NCBI RefSeq assembly: GCF_964199755.1
Contig: NC_133897.1
Location: 68,752,661-68,816,660 of the forward strand
Direction of reading: 5' to 3'
Length of the DNA stretch: 64,000 nucleotides
Source: Larus michahellis
Lineage: Eukaryota; Chordata; Aves; Charadriiformes; Laridae
This document shows, piece after piece, positions 37,345-48,919 of the stretch. Made by a program: the position numbers and the translations under genes. Numbering within the stretch: position 1 is the stretch's first letter; the number at the start of each line of letters is the position of its first letter. The notes beneath the pieces were generated by a model, which was not told the DNA's origin, did no database searches, and saw only the letters and a program-made list of their open reading frames with translations.

Positions 37345-38858
37345 CTAATCCTCAATTTCTCTAAACATATTCTGATCTTTATCCCTTTGAGGACGTTCCT
37401 GCTTAAAATGCCCAAGTTTCCCACAATAGAAACATCCACTTCCTTCATTCCTTTTCTCAGTTCCCGATGGTCCCCTTCTGGGAGGGATCTGATTCCCTCT
37501 AAAAGTCTCCTCCCGCCTCTCAGGATTCCGTCCCATCCCCCCCATCACCCTGGGATTTTTCTGAATATTTCCTTCCCTCATGGTGGCTACTATGATTTTA
37601 GCTTTTGCTTTAGCCTTCTCCTCATCTCTTCGTACATATACTTTCTGAGCTTCCCTCAATAATTCGTTCAGGCCCCGATCCTGCCAGTCCTCTAGTTTCT
37701 CTTAATTTTCTTCGAATGTCTGGCCAGGCGTGTGTAACAAATGGAACTCTCAGTAATGTTTGCCCCGCGGGACTCTCTGAATCTCTTCCTGAGCGCTGTC
37801 TCATGTCAGGTCGCAGCGTTTCAGGCCATTCGGTCGGGGTTTCCTCCCTTCCCTGCTGCCCATCAAATGCTTCGGTTACATTCTGCCCTCTAGGAGCGGC
37901 TTCTTTTAAACCTTTAATAATTAAATTTCGATAATCACTCATGTTCCTGTGACCCTCTACATCATTTTGATTCCAATTTGGGTGTACTATTGGCATCTTC
38001 TGGTCCCCAGGTGGGCCTTGCTGATTTTCCCTTTCCCAAATTCTCATCCCAGCTGTTCTAATCATTTGCCGTTCTTCGGGAGAAAATATTATACTTATTA
38101 TTGACTGCATTTCCTCCCAAGTATAAATATTAGGGCCTAGGAATTGGTCTAATTTTTCTGATAGGCCTATTGGATCTTCCAGTAACCCTTTTAATTCCTT
38201 TTTAAAGTTCCTGACTTCAGTGGGCGTCAAAGGAACGTTTACAAATCCTATCCCCCCCTTGTGCTCCCCCTAGGGGTACTTCCCTTAAGGGGAATAAAGT
38301 AACTCCTGGTGTTTCCTGCACCGTGTCTTGGTCTTCCGATTCCTTGACTTTAACAGAAGTTTTCTGCCGTAACCTAGGAGAGTTTGTAAGTGATACTTTT
38401 TCAATTAACCTCTGAGACCTGTCCGACCTTCTCCTAGCACTAGGTGTCAGCTCTTTTCCAGGAGAAGGGGGGGCTGTTGGAGGGAGGCGGTAGGGAGGGG
38501 GCAAAACTTCCAGAGGATCCCACTGCTTCTCCTTTTCTTCCCTTGAGATCTCAGATATTTTAAAGGTACTAACTCCTTTTGGCCAAATCTCCCCTTTCCA
38601 GCAGGAGGCATATTCACTCTCCTCTGGGCTGAATGATTCTTTAAAGTTTACATAAAGGTCTAAAGCCTGGCACATCCACCCTTGAAAGGACCCATATCTA
38701 GGCCAATACAAATGGTCTGCTCGTATAGGTTCCTTTGTCCATTCTATCATATAATACTGAATCATTTTAACTTTATCCTTATTTTTAGCATCAGGATCAA
38801 TATTCCAATTAGCCAATTTTATCCCCAAAGGACTGTCTTGGGGTATATCTGCCGGCAC
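37345..38858 (-). pseudogene. gag: ERV2 gag, frameshifted
   Basis: Three overlapping minus-strand frames make up gag. The matrix part (38217-38858) contains DIPQDSPLG, and the late-domain motif PPPY is in LPPPYRLPPTAPPSP. The capsid part is 37622-38230 (FLGPNIYTWEEMQ, MIRTAGMRIWE). The nucleocapsid part is 37345-37659. The first shift lies in a C-run near 38260. The zinc knuckle reads C-FY-C-GKLG-H-FKQE-R, so the last Cys is replaced by Arg. The normal ATG and Gly2 are not visible at the 5' end. Gag ends in TAG followed by GGGTGTCAGG. Confidence 0.85.
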
Positions 38859-39322
38859 TTTCCCACTCCCCTTTTCCCTGGGGCTGTCTTCCGCTCACCA
38901 GAGCAGTCAAGCACCCAATTTTCCCGGGGCTGTCTTTCACTCAATCTCTGATGCTTCGTCTCTTCACTGGCCAATTCCCTCGTGGGAGATTGGAACCACG
39001 GTTAGAAAGACTCCACACTCGCTACCCAGATCTGGACTGTCCGGTCTGAGTTCCACACACACAGCAATCAAGCCCCAAACCCCCCCAACCAAGCAGTACT
39101 TACAGTCCTGTTTTCTTGCCTGGGTCTTCGTGCACAAGAATTATGGGCTACCGCGGTTTTTCCTGGGGAGACTTACCCCTTTTGCTTTATGAGTCCCTCC
39201 TCTCGTGGGATTATCAGCTTGGAGTCTCAACAGGTACCGGGAAGTCCTCCGAGCAGGCTGCCGAAATCGGTGGGGTGCACCTCCTGCTCGGGGTCTCGGA
39301 GCCCACTGGGACCAAGTGAATT

Positions 39323-39340
39323 ATCCTGGACGAGCCCCCA
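39323..39340 (-). other. ERV2 primer binding site (tRNA-Pro type)
   Basis: On the minus strand TGGGGGCTCGTCCAGGAT begins three bases after the LTR end. This is the known tRNA-Pro primer site of many gammaretroviruses with one mismatch. Confidence 0.9.
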
Positions 39341-39343
39341 AAT

Positions 39344-39852
39344 TGTAATAAATAGCCAGATCCCTTAAACAGAAATGGCACTTATTTTATGATAGGGACA
39401 AAGTCAATAAAGCAAAAGCACAGCGCTGGGTGTAACACTTCAACCATGTCTTATATACATTCAATATTGCATACGTATTCACTCGTTTAGACAGAGTAAT
39501 TGTTGATAATGATTGATTATTATTAGTCCTTTTTCCCTTCTATTTGTGTGTTTCCTTCTGAATCTTCAGTTCCCTTTTCCCATGCATCTGTTTCCTTCTG
39601 GTAGGATCAGCTCCCTTCTCCTATGCATCTGTTTCCTTCTGTTAATCACTTGTGGAGTCTTTTGGAGAAGTTCTTTTTTGTTTCTCTCGGATGTTTTTCT
39701 TCATGATGTTTTTCTTCATAGTTGCTGTTAGTTGTTATCTTTGAGGTTTCTCATGTTTCCTAATTTACTAAAGGTTAGTTATCCTTATAAGTCAAAGATT
39801 TATAGCCTTGTTATTGTGGCGAAAGCCAACAATACCTTCACTATTTTTCACA
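39344..39852 (-). repeat. ERV2 5' LTR with a 27-bp deletion
   Basis: 509 bp. It lacks 27 bp present in the 3' LTR and in the solo LTR at 42184, after GCTGGGTG near 39431. The missing piece holds TGACTCA, an AP-1 core. The TATA box (minus-strand TATATAAG, near 39454) is retained. Confidence 0.93.
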
Positions 39853-39857
39853 TGGAG

Positions 39858-42178
39858 ACATTTCCTTGTGGAGAGGGACAGAGTGGGAAGGGCAGCAGCC
39901 CCTGTGTTCCCATCACTTGGAGTCTGTACCACTGCGGAACCTCGCTGGCATCTGCCCCCTTTGCAGGATGTCTGGCTCTGCGGTTAAGCATACGTGCCCG
40001 CATCATCTAAAATGGCCTTTTTCTCCAAGGCCTGTTCTTTGAAGAGAAGTCGGTGAATTACTGCTTTAGGTCCCGAGTAATATGTAGCAATAGAATGACC
40101 TTATAAGAAAGACTAACTCCAGTAGGAAGCAGAAATTTGTGTTCTCTCCCCGGGGATCAAGCATGCATTATATCTTAAATAGAGTTGTTAGAGGGAAAGA
40201 CTTGTTTGCTTGTATTGTAGGGAATGTCCAATTGCATCCAATGAGCTTGTTTGCAATTTCTAGTCGTGTATATTGCCATGAAAATCAATGATTTTAACTG
40301 TTAAACACAGGAATTACACTTTGGGCTGGATTTCATTGAAACGTAGTCTGATGGCTTAGTTTTGCTGAGAGTGTGTCAAATTGCCATCAGTTCACTTTCT
40401 GAATAGGTTCCTGAGTTTTAGGAGCCCTAGACCAGAATAAAGTTAGGAGCTGCTTGGAGTATGGCTATACTGCCACCAAGTATTTCTCAGAAATGAGGTG
40501 GTAGGCAGTCAATCTGCTTTTTCCTGAGTCTAAAAGAGTATTTGAGAACAGGCTTTACCAGAAGAGCTGCTTTGATTGGTTGCATAAGAAGTTGGGAAAA
40601 AAGACTGATGAATTGCCTTGGAAATGAGAAGATAAACTTTGGCTTTCTAAGCAAGTTGTGCAAGCCCTGAGGATTCAGCTGTTCTCAGGGAATTCAAAAC
40701 TTTGCAGTAGGTGCTAATAGTTTGGAAAGTTAAGTCCCTTAAGTCAAGGCTTTCAGAGCCTTAGTTGGACAGGTCCTGAAAAGATCTTTATGGGCTCTTC
40801 CAGAGCCCTTCCCACTGCCCGATTGTGATTGAAGTTCTGAGTTGGAGCATTTCCTAATGACATATTTGGAAGGAGTCAGGCCCTGTATGTCTTAAGACCT
40901 GATCCAGACTGCCCGATTCTGATAGAAATTGTGTCAGTTGCTGCTGATGGTGTCTGAAGTAAAGAGGAGTTAGGTCAAATTTGCAACTCATACAGATGCA
41001 TACTCCAGACCTCCTGTGAGAAGCTCAACTGATCCCTGCTGCCCTGTTTTGGGCCATTAGTTAATGAAAATGCACTGAAGGCTGTAGTTAGTAGGAGTCC
41101 TGCAATGTTGAGTACTGGGAATGACATTCTAATGGTGAGCAAATGGATCCCCTTTTTCTCCGCAAATCGCTGAAGCAGGGCAGTTTTCTCTGACAAGTGA
41201 CTGGATGGAAAGAGCTGCCCAAGTGCAGCAGCCCTCCTGCCTGTGTGTGTTCAGAACTGCCTTTTTGCACCTTGCTGCTCCTCAGCCTGTTAGCAATTTA
41301 TCTGCAACTGCCTCAGCTGTGAATGAATGAGTGCTATTTCATTCTAGCCCCTATGGCCACGGTGCCGAATGGGGTTTCGTATTGTGTCTCTGAGCACAAT
41401 AAAGCTGGGAGAGTGTTAAAAAAGAGAGAACTGGAAGCATATGAAAATACAGGACTAAGCGATGGAACAGTGTGGCTTGTTTTGCTCTAAGAGGGAGAGA
41501 GGTGATGTAGCAAATAAAAGAAAAAAGCAACTCACCCCAAAATAACCCCCCAAAAGCAAACCCGACCCAAAAGCCCTGATGTTTTTACTTATGCATGGAG
41601 CAAACTTGCTATGAAGTCCCTGAGGTGGCCCAAGAGCGTGAGCTGAGTGTGTTCCCTGGTTTGCTGCAAGCCCTGGTCTCCAGGAGCCTGTGCTGGCTAC
41701 CTGCCAGTCCACTCCATGGCTCCAGGTGGGAGCAAGGCAAGGTGTGAAAAGAGAGTTGACAGCATGGCCCTCTCCCTGCTGGCTGTGGGCTTGAAGACCT
41801 TAAAGGCAGAGGGGCTCAGGAGCTCACAGAGGTATTCTTTTCTGTAGAACCAGTTTTCACAGTAAAGCTCCCCATGCATCTTTTATTCCTGCCATGAAGA
41901 CGAAGCTTTTTTCTCACGAACCAGAGATGTGATGCTGCTTCTGTGCACATTGGCAAAGAACACTCGCATTTGAAAGCTCTCATACTTCTTCTGTGATGAG
42001 GAAGACTCAGGAAGCAGGTAGAAGAGATGAGCCCAAGGCTTGTGTCATGCCAAAGAGAGTAGGGGTGGAAGCTGTGGGGAAACCAAGCTCTCCTTTGCTG
42101 CTGTGAATACCCACAGTAGCAGTAGTGAATTGGGTGTGGGAGTTAAGCAGGGTGATTTCCAAGGTGGTATTAGGGAAG
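39858..42178. other. No gene recognised
   Basis: Unique-looking sequence between ERV2 and the solo LTR. Short frames only, with no splice-flanked coding segment or known repeat seen. Confidence 0.35.
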
Positions 42179-42183
42179 GAAAG

Positions 42184-42749
42184 TGTAATAAACAGCCAGA
42201 TCCCTTAAACAGAAATGGCACTTATTTTATGATAGGGACAAAGTCAATAAAGCAAAAGCACAGTGCTGGGTGCATGACTCAAGTCAGAGGCACACCAGCT
42301 AACACTTCACCCACGTCTTATATACATTGAATATTGCATACGTATTCACTGTATTAGACAGAGTAATTGTTTATGATGATTGATTGTTATTAGTCCTTTT
42401 TCTCTTCTATTTGTGTGTTTCCTTCTGAATTGTTTCTGAGGATCGATGATCTTCAGTTCCCTTTTCCCATGCATGTGTTTCCTTCTGGTAGGATCAATTA
42501 TCATCAACTCCCTTCTCCTATGCATCTGTTTCCTTCTGTTAATCATTTGTGGGGTCTTTTGGAGAAGTTCTCTTTTGTTTCTCTCGGATGTTTTTCTTCA
42601 TGATGTTTTTCTTCATAGCTGCTGTTAGTTGTTATCTTTGAGGTTTCTCATGTTTCCTAATTTACTAAAGGTTAGTTATCCTTATAAGTCAAAGATTTAT
42701 AGCCTTGTTATTGTGGCGAAAGCCAACAATACCTTCACTATTTTTCACA
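42184..42749 (-). repeat. Solo LTR of the ERV2 family
   Basis: 566 bp, with edges TGTAATAAACAG and TTTTTCACA matching the ERV2 LTRs. It is flanked by a perfect 5-bp duplication GAAAG (42179-42183 and 42750-42754). No internal sequence remains, so it formed by LTR-LTR recombination after insertion. It keeps the 27-bp AP-1-containing piece. Confidence 0.95.
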
Positions 42750-42954
42750 GAAAGCAATGTCAGTGTTGTGGCAGATGAGCAGTGAGAGCCATACCTGAGG
42801 CTTCTCTTCTGCCAGCTGCACAGCGGCAGTTCCCTCAGCCTGCCCTTGTGTGCCCTGTGCCGCAGCCCCTCACCAGAAGGGGACACAGGAGTCTGCATGC
42901 AGCCTCCAAAGTGCCTAAGAAGAGAGGAGAGCATTTTTTTCACTTTTTAAGTCC

Positions 42955-45900
42955 CCACATTACCACTAGAGTTATTTCCTCAATTTGTGTCCGTGTGGAG
43001 GAGAAATGTTCCTTTTGAGCCCAGGCCCATGATCTGTAGATGCTAAACATTTCTGACTGTGCCTAAGGATTGAGTTTGTTGATGAACAAAGCGAGAGGCT
43101 TGCTCTGTTTGTTGCTCTGCATGTCTTTCTTGCTACTCGTGCTGACAAAGCAACTACAACAGGTTTTCCCTGGCCCTCCCTTCCCTCCTTCCCCTTCCCT
43201 CCTTCCCCTTCTCCTTGCTTCCCAATGAGTCAAATCATGATGTTTCTGAAATGCCAGAGATTTTTCAGCTCCAAAACCACTTGCAAAGCCAGAGCAAAAG
43301 CCAGAGATGAAAAGATGGCTGGTGCTGGTTGCAGTGTCTTTTTCAGGGAATCTTCCCAGGCATAATCTTCTTCTTTCTTGGAAAAATCTTCCCGGGTATG
43401 GTGTTCTTTCTTGGGAAGAATCTTGCCAGGCAGTATCTTCTTTTGTTTCTCCTTTGTTCCCCGCTAGGGGCACTTATTTTCCCCTTTGATGTCTGCTGCA
43501 GTAGCATGGTCCACCCCCCTTGCCAAGGACAGCCTTGTGTCAGGTTTCTCCCTTCTCCCAGGTGATGTGTAGCATGATTTGGGTGGAGAGAGGAGTGCCA
43601 TAGTCCTACATGTTGAGCATGATCTCTCTAATCTTCATCAGCATGTGCGGGGGTGTGCGCTTTCCTATGCATTTGGCGGCTAATGAAGCCAAGGTCACTT
43701 CTCGGACACAATGGCCTTGAGAACTAGCAAGCTCACCACACGAGTGGCAGAAGCATCCTGTCTTCGCAAGACAGGTCTGCCACGCTTTCAGGGGCCAGAA
43801 GCGTTAGCCTTCTGAGTTCTTTGAAGGTCAGGCCTGCATTATTTCTTTCCTTGTGGGTGTTTGAGGCCTTCCATTGAAGGCTTGGAGGGCCTTCTGCCCC
43901 TCGTCGGGGAATTTGCAGTCCGTCTCTTACAGTGCTCCCTTCAGCATGGGTGGCTATGGCTTTGCAATGGGTGAGCCTGATTTCCTTCCTCTTCTTCCCT
44001 TCCCTGTCTCCCTCCTCCTTCCTTCCTTCCTCTCTTTCCTTTCCTCCTCTTGGCAGGAAGGAGAGGGAAGAGACAGCTGTTGACAGCTGCCTTCTGTCAA
44101 GAGATGCCTTTCAACTGTGGAGATGCCCTGCAGCTCTTGTTGGGGTTTGTGTTGCATTCTGCCTCCTGTATTTTCTTCCGCCCCAGAAACTTGCCTTTGC
44201 TAGGCAGCCGCTCTCGATCCTTTTGCTGGGTTTCGGTACGAGTTGCCTGCGCACTTTGGTTTTGGAGCCTTCCGTCAGGCAATCGTGGGCATGAGGATGG
44301 CAGGTTTCCAAGTTGCCAGCTGCGCTTGCTTGGGATGAGCCCCGAACATAACCCTTGGGGAGCCTTGGCTTTGTTTCCAAGCTTTCTTGGTTGCCTTAGC
44401 ACGTGTTTTGCACTTTTCTGTCAGCTGTTGCCATTTCTGCGTTTGCATCAAAGCATCTGTAAGGGTTCTTGTTGCCTCTCCAAGAGAAAAAGTCAAACTG
44501 GTGGGGCAGGGAAGGAAGGCAGGGAATGGGTTCAAGCTGCAGCAGGGTAGGTTTAGGCTGGACATTAGGAAAAAATTCTTCAGAGAAAGAGTGGTTAGAC
44601 ACTGGAATAGGGTGCCCAGGGAGGTGGTGGAGTCACCATCCCTGAATGTGTGTAAGACTCGTTTAGATGTGGTGTTAAGGGATATGGTGTAAGGGAGAAC
44701 TTTGTAGAGTGGAGTTGGTGGTTGGACTCGATGATCCCAAGGGTCTTTTCCAAGCTAAATGATTCTATGATTTTATGTGGGGAGGGACGAGGAGTTTTGG
44801 GACTGGTTGTTGGAGCAGTTTGGAGAGTGCAGTTTCTTGTTTGTGTGCAGTGTCTTAGGGCAAAGTGAGGCTTGTCAAAGGGGCAGGTGTCTGTGTGTTT
44901 TTCCAAGGGCCTTGCTGTGCCCAAGTGAAACTGGGAGGATTCCCTGCGCAGGCTGCTCTGCCCCGACTGCCTGTCTCCCTGGGCTCCATTCCGTCCATCC
45001 CTCTAGATGTTAGAAAGCAAGCCAGCTTCCATCCCATTTTACTTTTTCCTTGAAATCCAAGAGAAAAAAGATGGCTAATGTATGTGTAACCATATGTTAC
45101 AGATATGTATGTGTAACCATGCATGGATACAAATTGCCCTTGAGTACCTTTGAGGTGAGAGCGATTCTACTTCCTTGCCCTTGTGAAATGAGGAAAGTTT
45201 TTTGTGCTTTGTCCGAGTGTGCTTGGGTCACAGTTTCACCAACTAAGGATGGCGACAAGCTTGTGATTGGTGTGGGAGGAAGTTCTTGTTTCTTGATTGC
45301 TCTGCTCTATGGAAAACTTGTTTTGCAATCCTTCACATGGTGGAAACATTAAACTTGCTGGGAAAACCTGGGAGGTGGAAATGTATGTTTGGCTGAAATC
45401 TCTTCCTGGAGGCACGTGTTCATGTGCATGTAGCGTTTTTAAGGTGAAAGTGCCAGGGAAATGCTGCTTTTCAAAGGTCTTTGTGTGATGGGAAGTGGCA
45501 GTCCCTGTGCAGGTTAAGCTGCCCCGTGCTCCCTTTGGAACTCCCTGTCCTAATCTCTCTCCCTCTCAGCACCATTATCTGTCTGGTTTTCCAGGCTGTG
45601 AAGTGAAACTCTCAAGTTCTGGGAGCTTTTTGTGCTCTCTCTTGATTGCAGAGTGGTGTTTTAGCTTGAGAGCTGTGTGCTCTCTGTCTGCTCTGCCTGA
45701 AAATGCACGTGAAAGGAGTCTGCCTGGTTTGTACGCCTATGGGTGAGGTGGCCAGCTGGCCCTTTCCGTGGGGTGGCTGGTGGTGGATGGCCAGAGTGAT
45801 GGTCATCAGGAATTCCTGCTGTTGGTACTTGCCCTGTATCTGCTTGGGTCCAGGGGTGGAGATGGTGATTTCTGTGGCATCTCTGGGGTCTGGCTCTTGC

Positions 45901-46340
45901 CGCGAGACCTTTGATGTTGCAGGGGTGGGCTGCTGTAAGCTAAGTAAGCAATCTCTGACGAGAGCGCAGTGCTAGTTTTTGCGTGGCCAAAAGCCTGGCA
46001 ATGTTTTTACCATGCAGGGTTGCACACCGGGTTCATGAGCACCTCCCAAAGGATGAGATTCAGATTGCAGGTCCCTTCCCTGTAGGAAGTGAGCAAAGAA
46101 TGAAAAGGCACGGAGAAAAAGGACACTCCGCAAGTTCTTCATGCGAATGTCAGCGCTGCTGCCAAATTAAAAGTGATGTTTTCCTCCCCCATTAAAGCTG
46201 GCGTTCCGTGGGAGACGATGTTTTACATGCCGCTGTGTGTAATGGGTAGAGGAGAATACTAAGCCCGCTTAGTTGATATTGATTCCGCCCCCCGACTCCC
46301 AAAGCTGTGATTATTACCGGGCCTGGATGCTGTTGCTAAT
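42955..46340. repeat. Duplicated blocks, set B (b-e-a-c-d-f)
   Basis: Partners of set A occur here in a different order: b 42955-43140, e 43290-43765, a 44773-45575, c 45580-45990, d 46005-46080, f 46080-46340. Blocks a and c are joined directly, without the 960 bp that separates them in set A. All are on the same strand as in set A. A CR1 3' fragment abuts block a. Confidence 0.85.
44520..44776 (+). mobile_element. CR1 LINE, short 3' fragment
   Basis: The plus strand encodes the C-terminal CR1 segment ([19 protein letters not shown]). It ends in the CR1 3' tail with GGTTGGACTCGATGATCCC and AAATGATTCTATGA. It directly abuts duplicated block a. Confidence 0.9.
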
Positions 46341-46689
46341 GGGCATTCCCTTGATATATACTCTGGAACGGGATCTCTGGGATTTTCAGATTTTTTAATT
46401 TGCCCTTATTTGCTGGCACTGTACCACATTTTATTAGTCTACAGGACTTCCCTTCCCCTCTTCCCTTCCCTCTTCCCCTTCTATTTCTTCTTCCCTTTCC
46501 TTCTGGCAAAAAAAGACATTGGAAAAGAGTTACAGAGGAAAGTTGCAACAAAATCGTGTCACCTCAGACAAATCTTACACGTTAACAGCGCTTGCAGGGG
46601 GCTTGGCCTGTGCAAATCCTCAGAAGTGAATGGTAGCAGGTGATAACATGGCCAAAGCCAAGAGGGTTCTGTCAATTGTAAAACAAATG

Positions 46690-47885
46690 TGTGAAGAGTC
46701 TTAGGATTGCTTTGATGGAATCAAGAGTTGTAATAGGGGGTCCTTTTGCCACGTTCTCCCACGGCATCCTCCAAAGGAAACGTAGGAAGTGTGGGTTAGA
46801 TGAACGGACAGTGGGGTGGCTTGAAAACTGGTTGAAAGCTAGAGCTCGGAGGGTCGCGTTTAGGGGCAGAGAGCCTAGTTGGAGGTCAGTGAGAAGTGGT
46901 GTTCCCCAGGGGTCAGTAGTGGGCGCAGTCCTGTTCAATCTCTTCCTCACTGACCTGGAGGAAGGGCTAGAGTGCAGCCTCAGCAAGTTTGCTGATGATC
47001 CAAAAGTGGGAGTGAGTGAGTGATGCTCCAAAAGTGTCTGACAGAGCAGAAGGCTGTGGCGCCATCCAGCGAGCCCTGGACAGGCTGGAGAGCTGGGCGG
47101 AGAGAACCGTTCTGAAATTGAAGAAGGGCAAGTGTAGGGTGCTGTCCCTGGGGAGGGATAAGCCCACATACGAGTAGAGGTTAGGGGCTGAGCTGCTGGA
47201 GAGCAGCTGTGTGGAAAGAGACGTGGGAGTCCTGGTGGACAAGAGGATGACCGTGAGGCAGCAATGTGCCCTTGTGTCCAAGGAGGCCAATGGCATGCTG
47301 GGGCGCATCCAGAAGAGCGTGGCAAGCAGATGGAGGGAGGTCATGCTCCCCCTCTACTCTGCCCTGGTGAAGCCCCATCTGGAGTGGTGTGTCCAGCTCT
47401 GGGCTTGCCGGTTGCAGAAGGACAGGGAACCGCTGGAGAGGGTACAGCAAAGGGCTACAAAGTTGATGAGGAGGCTGGACCATGTCTCTTATGAAGAAAG
47501 GCTGAGGGATTTGGGTCTTTTTAGTCTGGAAAAAAGACGACTGAGGGGGGATCTTTTCAATGCTTCTAAATACTTGAAAGGCGGGTGGTCAGGAGGATGG
47601 GGCCTGGCTCTTTTGAGTGGTGCCCAGTGAGAGGACAAGTGGTAACGGGCAGAGACTTGAGCACAGGAAGTTCCATGTAAAGATGAGGAGGAACTTCTTT
47701 CCTTTGAGGGTGTCAGAGCACTGGAAGAGGCTGCCCAGGGAGGTGGTGGAGTCTCCTTGTCTGGAGACACTGAAAACCCGCCTGGACGTGTTCCTGTGCA
47801 AGCTGCTCTAGTTGAACGTGCTTTGTCAGGGGGGTTGGACTAGCTGATCTCCAGAGGTGCCTTCCAAGCTTTCTCCTTCTGTGAA
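46690..47885 (+). mobile_element. CR1 LINE, 3' half of ORF2
   Basis: Plus-strand CR1 coding remnants: RSGVPQGSVVGAVLFNLFLTD, then SKFADDPKVG with the FADD core kept. A shifted frame follows with [32 protein letters not shown] and [14 protein letters not shown]. It ends near a CR1-type 3' end (CTTCTGTGAATGTG). There are several frameshifts. Confidence 0.93.
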
Positions 47886-48143
47886 TGTGTGGGACGAGGA
47901 GGGGGCTGGAGGTCAGGGGTGATGAGGGGAGCTGGAGGATGGTCACTGTCTCCAAGGGACAGCCTTTCTCCTGGGCAAGCATGATGGGAGAGCGGAGCAA
48001 GCCCCAGGGAAGGGGCCCTCAGCCCCATGGTCCCTCATCCTTCTGCCAGCATTTGGGCACGTTTCAGGCCACAGGCCCCCCATGCCCAAACCTGCCGTAT
48101 TTGGCCACAGGCATGAGTCAGAATCGACATCAGAGTGGCCTCC

Positions 48144-48190
48144 TGATGTCAGCAGCCACCTCACTGCCTGTTGCTGGGCACCTATAAAAG
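48144..48190 (+). promoter_or_regulatory. TATA promoter with CRE-like site
   Basis: TGATGTCA (48144-48151) resembles a cAMP-response element with one change. CTATAAAAG (48182-48190) is a strong TATA box about 50 bp upstream of the ATG at 48241. Close CRE and TATA spacing is known in promoters of post-meiotic germ-cell genes such as protamines and transition proteins. The link here is inference. Confidence 0.5.
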
Positions 48191-48240
48191 CAGGGGCCTA
48201 TGCAGCTGGCCCCCAGTTTGCTGAGCTTTCTGGCCCTGCG

Positions 48241-48693
48241 ATGCCAAGCATGGCTGGAAGGAAGAGGAGCAAGGCGGATGGCTGCCCACCTTGGCGTGGG
48301 ACGCCCCAGAGCTGCGCCCTGCAAGTGCGGAGGAGGAAGGCACCTGCCAGGAGCAGGAAGCGCAATCAGCGCCGGAGGAGGAGGAGGAAGAAGATCAGGC
48401 CTCATGGCATGAGCCCCATCCTCCTGGCTTCTGCCATCCACGGCATGCAGTGCCTGGCTCTAGGCCCAGCAGGTAACGGGGTGCAGCCAAAGCACGTCTG
48501 CCTGCCAGGGAATGGTGTGAGACCCAGGCATGGGCATCACCTGGCAGCATTGAAGAACAATGCGCAGGCCACGCGTGTCAATCCAGCAAGGTGTGGCGTG
48601 TGGCTAACGTCTGCCAATACAGCAGGGAGCAGCGTGGTGCCCGTGGCAGTGGCTCGACCTCAAGATCTAGAAGAAGCCATGGAGGTGGACTAA
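48241..48693 (+). CDS. Intronless Arg-rich 150-aa protein, not recognised
   Basis: The start ATG (GCGATGCC) is the first one about 50 bp downstream of a TATA box; the frame is open further upstream, but that part would lie in the promoter. The product opens MPSMAGRKRSKADG. It carries a basic cluster at about residues 30-53 (RSRKRNQRRRRRRKK) and an internal repeat GNGVQPKH / GNGVRPRH, and ends in an acidic EEAMEVD. A second near-copy (EEPMEVD) follows in frame after the stop. AATAAA lies at 48914. The basic block and compact promoter suggest a nuclear or nucleic-acid-binding protein, perhaps germ-line. I recognise no family. Decay of an older, longer gene is also possible. Confidence 0.45.
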   Translation: MPSMAGRKRSKADGCPPWRGTPQSCALQVRRRKAPARSRKRNQRRRRRRKKIRPHGMSPILLASAIHGMQCLALGPAGNGVQPKHVCLPGNGVRPRHGHHLAALKNNAQATRVNPARCGVWLTSANTAGSSVVPVAVARPQDLEEAMEVD

Positions 48694-48913
48694 CCTGGAG
48701 ACATGGAGGAACCCATGGAAGTGGATGCAGCTGCCCAGGGATGATGTGGCATGACAGCAGCACACCCTGGCTCCTTCCATGAGATGGCACCAATGGCCTC
48801 GCAGGAGCCACCGGGCCACCTCCCTACGGGCAGCCAAGCCTCTGCACCCAACTTAGGTGAGAGAAGAAAAACTCTATGGCCATCCTGCAGGGTCGCCTGC
48901 AACATCTCCCACC

Positions 48914-48919
48914 AATAAA
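48914..48919 (+). terminator. Poly(A) signal AATAAA
   Basis: CCAATAAACAC lies 220 bp past the stop of the Arg-rich ORF and is followed by a GT-rich stretch (CTTCTTTTGTTGATAG), the usual downstream element. Confidence 0.55.

Larger units (their letters stand above)
34119..39852 (-). mobile_element. ERV2: partly deleted gammaretrovirus-like provirus
   Basis: Two LTRs (34119-34654 and 39344-39852) flank minus-strand gag, pro, a heavily deleted pol, a decayed accessory ORF and an open env. The flanks carry a perfect 5-bp target-site duplication TGGAG (34114-34118 and 39853-39857). The primer binding site matches tRNA-Pro. The order and the accessory gene match ERV3, so the two are related. Frameshifts in gag and a pol deletion make it non-autonomous. 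Confidence 0.95.

Noticed and set aside
42346-42603. Short ORFs rich in RRKQMHRR or FPFPMH repeats
   Set aside because: They fall inside ERV2-family LTRs and come from tandem U3 repeats.
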